A stretch of 64,000 nt of DNA from positions 62,001-126,000 of the forward strand of contig NZ_PJCH01000006.1 of the NCBI RefSeq assembly GCF_002943565.1. The letters run 5' to 3'. A program made the position numbers and the translations under genes. Shown here in pieces: positions 60,748 to 64,000 of this stretch; positions within the stretch are counted from its first letter, which is position 1, and the number at the start of each line of letters is the position of its first letter. The notes beneath the pieces were generated by a model, which was given only the letters and a program-made list of their open reading frames with translations, had not been told where the DNA came from and searched no databases. The stretch comes from Hyphococcus luteus. Lineage in GTDB: Bacteria > Pseudomonadota > Alphaproteobacteria > Caulobacterales > Parvularculaceae.

Positions 60748-62850
60748 CTATTCCTCAAGCAGGCTGCGCTCGCGAAGATAGGCGCGCAGGGCTTCCAGAT
60801 CTTCAGGGGAAATGCGGTCGGCGAAATTCGGCATGCCGTTCGGCACGAGCGCTCCTTCGCGCACGACCAGTTCGAGCGAATCAAGCATCTGCGTCCTGCG
60901 CAGGTCCGGGTAACCGCCGGCGCCGACCGCAGAAGGTCCATGACATTCCACGCAATAGGTGTGGTAGATTAGCGAGCCGCGATCATAAAGTTCATCGCCG
61001 GTGAGTTTCATCGGATCAGGCGGCGACGCCTCAGGCGCCGGCGGGTCGGCGCGTTCCGGCAGACTTGCGTCCCCGTTCAGCTTGAACGCCAAGACGCGGC
61101 GTCCTTCGCCATATTTCCAGCCGAATTCTTGAGCATCGAACGCCGCCATGTTGACATAGGCGCCGCCGATTCCGGACGTGACAACGACATATTGTTCGCC
61201 ATCGATTTCGTAAGAAGCCGGCCCCCCAATCACACCGTTGCCGGCTTCACCCCGCCACAACTCTTCGCCGCTCTTTGCATCATAGGCGACCAGATAACCG
61301 TCTCCCGTTCCCTGGAAAACAAGCCCGCCGGCCGTGGTCATCGTGCCGCCCGCAACGCCGTCGGGCGCATGATGGCGCCAGACTTCGCGCTGGTTGACGG
61401 CGTCCCAGGCAAGAATGCCGCCTTTCATATTCTCAGGAAGACCGATGCGCACCGACGTGTCCATTCCTGCATTGGGATCGAATTCCCATTCACCGACCGG
61501 CGTCTCATCGTATTTCATCGAGGCTTCTATGAACGGAATGAAGGCGTAGTCCAGGTCCGGATTGAACGACATGGGCTGCCAGCTGTGTCCGCCCAGCCAT
61601 GAGGGTGAGAGATCGAAAAAGCCGTCGCCGCCGCGAGCGCGCGGATGCTCCACGGGCCGTCCGGTCTCAGGATCGATATGGCTCGCCCATGTGACCGGCA
61701 CATAGGGCTCAGCGGACAGAAATTCTCCGGTTTCCCTGTCGAGGACATAGAAAAAGCCGTTTTTCGGCGCCTGCATAATGACGCGGCGTTCTTCACCATT
61801 GATCGGCAAAGTCGCCAGAATCATATCCTGTGTCGCTGTGTAATCCCACTGGTCGCCTGGCGTCGTTTGATAATGCCACACATATTCGCCTGTATCGGCT
61901 TTAACGGCGACGATGCTGGAGATAAACAGATTGTCGCCGCCGCCGGGACTGCGCGCATTGCGCCCCCACGGTCCGCCATTTCCAGTGCCGATATAAATGA
62001 GGCCCAACTCGGGGTCGTAGGCGAATGCGTTCCAAGGATTGCCGCCGCCGCCATATTTCCACCATTCTCCGTTCCAGGTTTCGGCGGCCATTTCCATGGC
62101 TTTGGATTCGAACCCTTTGGACGGATCGCCGGGCACAATCCAAAAGCGCCACAACAATTCTCCGCTTTCCGCGTCATAAGCCGACGCAAAGCCGCGCGTG
62201 GCCTTGTCGCCGCCGCCCTGTCCGATGACGACGCGTCCGTCGAAGACGCGCGGCGCGCCTGTTATCGAATATGGCTGCGAGGGATCGAAGGTCTGCACGC
62301 TCCATACCGGATCGCCGGATTTGGCGTCGAGAGCGATCAGACGTCCATCGGCGGCGCCGACGTAAATCTTGTCTCGCCACATGGCGACGCCGCGGTTTCG
62401 TCCCCATGTCGCAAATTTCTCGCCGCGCATCTGCGCGCCCGGATCGTACCGCCACAACTGTTCTCCGCTGCGGCCGTCAATCGCATAGACGACGCCGAAC
62501 GTGCCTGTCGTATAAATTATCCCGTCCGCAATCAGCGGCGTCGATTCTATCTCACCCGGCGAGGCCAGGTCGGCGTACCAAGCAAGGCCGAGATCGGCGA
62601 CATTGCCCGCATCAATCTGCGCAAGCGGGGTGAACCGCTTTTCTGAATATGTTCGACCATGCGACAGCCAATCAGCATCCGGAGCTTTATTGGGGTCGAA
62701 GTCAGTTTCCTCTTCGACCGCCGCCGGCACCTCCTGGGGAGCGGACGCGTTCTGCGATTCGCCGCATCCAGACAAAACAGACACAAGAAAGAGAAATGCT
62801 GCGACCGGTTTGAATGCGGCAAAACCGGACCGCGAATTGAAAATAGACAT
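60748..62850 (-). CDS. PQQ-dependent quinohaemoprotein alcohol dehydrogenase, lipoprotein
   Basis: About 700 residues. Signal F-L-V-S-V-L-S-G-C makes Cys29 a lipobox cysteine. An eight-bladed propeller with W-x-Y tryptophan-docking repeats (D-G-R-S-G-E-Q-L-W-R-Y, A-K-S-G-D-P-V-W, A-K-S-G-E-E-L-W) follows; Ca/PQQ residues are in I-G-T-G-N-G-G-P-W and P-G-D-Q-W-D-Y. A C-terminal cytochrome c has C-V-E-C-H (Cys633-His637) and Met673. The vicinal Cys pair that normally sits next to PQQ is absent: residues 145-151 read K-F-A-T-W-G-R before N-R-G-V-A. It should oxidise alcohols (e.g. polyethylene-glycol-, vanillyl- or tetrahydrofurfuryl-type) in the periplasm. A GTG at 62859 is an alternative start. 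Confidence 0.9.
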   Translation of the reverse strand: MSIFNSRSGFAAFKPVAAFLFLVSVLSGCGESQNASAPQEVPAAVEEETDFDPNKAPDADWLSHGRTYSEKRFTPLAQIDAGNVADLGLAWYADLASPGEIESTPLIADGIIYTTGTFGVVYAIDGRSGEQLWRYDPGAQMRGEKFATWGRNRGVAMWRDKIYVGAADGRLIALDAKSGDPVWSVQTFDPSQPYSITGAPRVFDGRVVIGQGGGDKATRGFASAYDAESGELLWRFWIVPGDPSKGFESKAMEMAAETWNGEWWKYGGGGNPWNAFAYDPELGLIYIGTGNGGPWGRNARSPGGGDNLFISSIVAVKADTGEYVWHYQTTPGDQWDYTATQDMILATLPINGEERRVIMQAPKNGFFYVLDRETGEFLSAEPYVPVTWASHIDPETGRPVEHPRARGGDGFFDLSPSWLGGHSWQPMSFNPDLDYAFIPFIEASMKYDETPVGEWEFDPNAGMDTSVRIGLPENMKGGILAWDAVNQREVWRHHAPDGVAGGTMTTAGGLVFQGTGDGYLVAYDAKSGEELWRGEAGNGVIGGPASYEIDGEQYVVVTSGIGGAYVNMAAFDAQEFGWKYGEGRRVLAFKLNGDASLPERADPPAPEASPPDPMKLTGDELYDRGSLIYHTYCVECHGPSAVGAGGYPDLRRTQMLDSLELVVREGALVPNGMPNFADRISPEDLEALRAYLRERSLLEE

Positions 62851-63313
62851 CAGTTTCACTCGCTCCCTATTCGTGCGGGACCGCTTCCCGGGCCTTTGAC
62901 GGCCCCCTCAGGCCGCTCCGCTTTCCTTCTTGTGACCAAATCCGGTCTGAGACTCAAATTCTATCGGCCCCAATACAGACACCTGCGATCACCGACTCTT
63001 CGCTCCCGCACAATCATCTCCGTCACACATCAAGCACTCACATAAGCGAGCCAAAAAGCGGGAATACTGATTTGGCCGGGGGGCCATAGCGACGCACGAT
63101 TGCCCGTTATCTACTTAACCGGTTTTCGCGATAAAAACGCCATGGCATTGTCCAGCGACTGCCTGCTGTGCGCCCATCGGCAAGATGGCGGCTGACGCCG
63201 TTCTCTGAGACGCCGCGATTTCAGGGGATATACGAACGCATGGCTGCAAGCTCAAAGACATGAAAAGCCGACGCGTTGTCAGGCGCCGGGAATATTTAGG
63301 AAAGGGCTGGAAA
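62851..63313. other. Intergenic region, divergent promoters
   Basis: About 460 bases between the PQQ dehydrogenase (-) and the TauD-like gene (+). I see no convincing coding frame, RNA gene, repeat or copy of the two operator types found elsewhere. Confidence 0.55.
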
Positions 63314-64000
63314 TTGGGAACGCTCGAAATTAACCAGGTCGCATCCACTTTCGCAGCAGAGATCCGCGGTATTGACGCATCAAGCCCGCTCTCGGCGCGC
63401 GATCTCGACGCTCTCATCGGCGCGCTTGATCGTTACGGCGTCGTCGTCATGCCGGATCAGAACCTCACGCCCGATCAGCAAATTTCAGTGAGCGAGCAGC
63501 TGGGCCCATTGGAAAATTCCGATGAAGGAAGCCCGAGCTTCCGCAAGCTCCGTGAAAATCTGCAATATGTCGACGGACGCGTTTCGGAAATATCGAATCT
63601 GGCGCAAGGAAAAGGATTGCTTGAAGAATCCGACGTTCGCCGCCTTTTCACGTTTGCAAACCAGCTCTGGCACTCCGACAGCACATTCCGTCCAATCCGC
63701 GCGCGTTACACCACTTTGTCCGCCGTCAAGGTTCCTGAATCGGGCGGCGATACTGAGTTCGCCGACGTGGCGAGCTCTTATGACGCGCTTTCTGATGAGG
63801 ACAAGGAAGAAATAAAAGACCTCATGGGCGTCCACAGCCCGACGGTCGTCATGGAAGCCATGGGCGCGACACGCCCCGATGGCGGCGGTTTTGTCAGCGA
63901 ATACGGCACGCAGTCCCGGCCGATCGTGGACATCCACCCGGGATCCGGCCGCAAGGTTCTCAATGTGCCTTCCCACTGCTCCCATATCGAAGGCATGTCT
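63314..64000 (+). CDS. TauD/TfdA-family Fe(II)/2-oxoglutarate dioxygenase (C-terminus beyond the window)
   Basis: The frame is open to the window end, giving 229 residues. L-E-I-N-Q-V-A-S-T-F-A-A-E-I-R-G-I-D is the family N-terminus, and L-W-H-S-D-S-T-F carries the iron ligands His120 and Asp122; the second His lies beyond the window. L-W-H-S-D-S resembles TfdA (2,4-dichlorophenoxyacetate dioxygenase) and related aryloxyalkanoate or taurine enzymes. The start is read as a TTG at 63314 with AAGGG 7 bases upstream; an in-frame ATG at 63260 is possible. Likely cleaves an ether or sulfonate by hydroxylating the adjacent carbon. Confidence 0.87.
   Translation, partial: MGTLEINQVASTFAAEIRGIDASSPLSARDLDALIGALDRYGVVVMPDQNLTPDQQISVSEQLGPLENSDEGSPSFRKLRENLQYVDGRVSEISNLAQGKGLLEESDVRRLFTFANQLWHSDSTFRPIRARYTTLSAVKVPESGGDTEFADVASSYDALSDEDKEEIKDLMGVHSPTVVMEAMGATRPDGGGFVSEYGTQSRPIVDIHPGSGRKVLNVPSHCSHIEGMS

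Noticed and set aside
63115-63417. Minus-strand open frame of 100 codons at the TauD-like start
   Set aside because: Overlaps the TauD-like N-terminus and has no recognisable motif or good start site.

Overview
The window looks like chromosomal DNA of a Gram-negative alphaproteobacterium. It has three TonB-dependent receptors, Tat and lipoprotein signals, a protocatechuate 4,5-cleavage (Lig-type) gene set of the kind best known from sphingomonads, and GC-rich genes separated by AT-rich promoters. Sphingomonadales, Caulobacterales, Hyphomonadales and Parvularculales are all plausible; the order cannot be fixed from sequence alone. No rRNA, tRNA, transposase, CRISPR array or housekeeping gene was recognised. 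Nearly everything is catabolic, transport or regulatory, so this reads as a catabolic super-cluster of about 60 kb.

Region A (1-46 kb) is probably one regulon. Its operons are: a partial cupin, an orphan EutA-like protein and an Asp-box propeller (-); TonB receptor 1 (-); an HsaA-like flavin monooxygenase (-), divergent from an MFS carrier, a fused SDR-dienelactone hydrolase and an LLM-class monooxygenase (+); GMC oxidoreductase, MetE-like protein and aldo/keto reductase (-), divergent from metallo-beta-lactamase-fold hydrolase, aldehyde dehydrogenase, a His-rich mini-protein and an efflux MFS (+); an orphan TAXI-type receptor (+); a VanA-like Rieske oxygenase with a VOC protein and a Tat-exported NTF2-like protein (-); an amidohydrolase (-), divergent from an MDR dehydrogenase and GntR regulator 1 (+); a phthalate-dioxygenase-like Rieske oxygenase and amidohydrolase (-); a LigJ-like hydratase, two RraA-like proteins, a YciI protein and GntR regulator 2 (-), divergent from a second HsaA-like oxygenase and its flavin reductase (+); two DoxX/mini-membrane-protein pairs (-); two convergent DHA2 transporters; ferredoxin, LigA, LigB, LigK and carboxylesterase (+); and TonB receptor 2 (-). 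Most promoter regions here carry variants of one AT-rich element (TTGTTAG/TGACTAAC next to TTGG(T)ATACTATTTTGTAT), in places identical over 16-17 bases. The two GntR/FCD proteins are the obvious candidate binders.

Region B (46-49.6 kb) holds a TetR regulator and two Tat-exported sulfatases. Region C (49.7-60 kb) is a tight operon: NTF2-like protein, CoA-transferase, LeuC-like and LeuD-like hydratase subunits, isocitrate-lyase/PEP-mutase-family lyase, nucleoside-diphosphate-sugar-epimerase-like protein and TetR. An MFS gene follows and TonB receptor 3 lies upstream. The operon and receptor 3 promoters share a 21-base operator-like sequence. The gene set suggests a hydratase plus C-C lyase route for an alkyl-substituted dicarboxylic acid, in the style of dimethylmaleate. 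Region D (60.4-64 kb) holds a PQQ-type quinohaemoprotein dehydrogenase with a YciI protein, and the start of a TauD/TfdA-type dioxygenase.

Overall inference: an outer-membrane receptor imports an aromatic (possibly methoxylated, carboxylated or esterified) compound. Rieske oxygenases, flavin monooxygenases and dehydrogenases process it, and it is drained in part through protocatechuate 4,5-cleavage (LigAB, LigJ-like, LigK) to pyruvate and oxaloacetate. The actual substrate is not determined.
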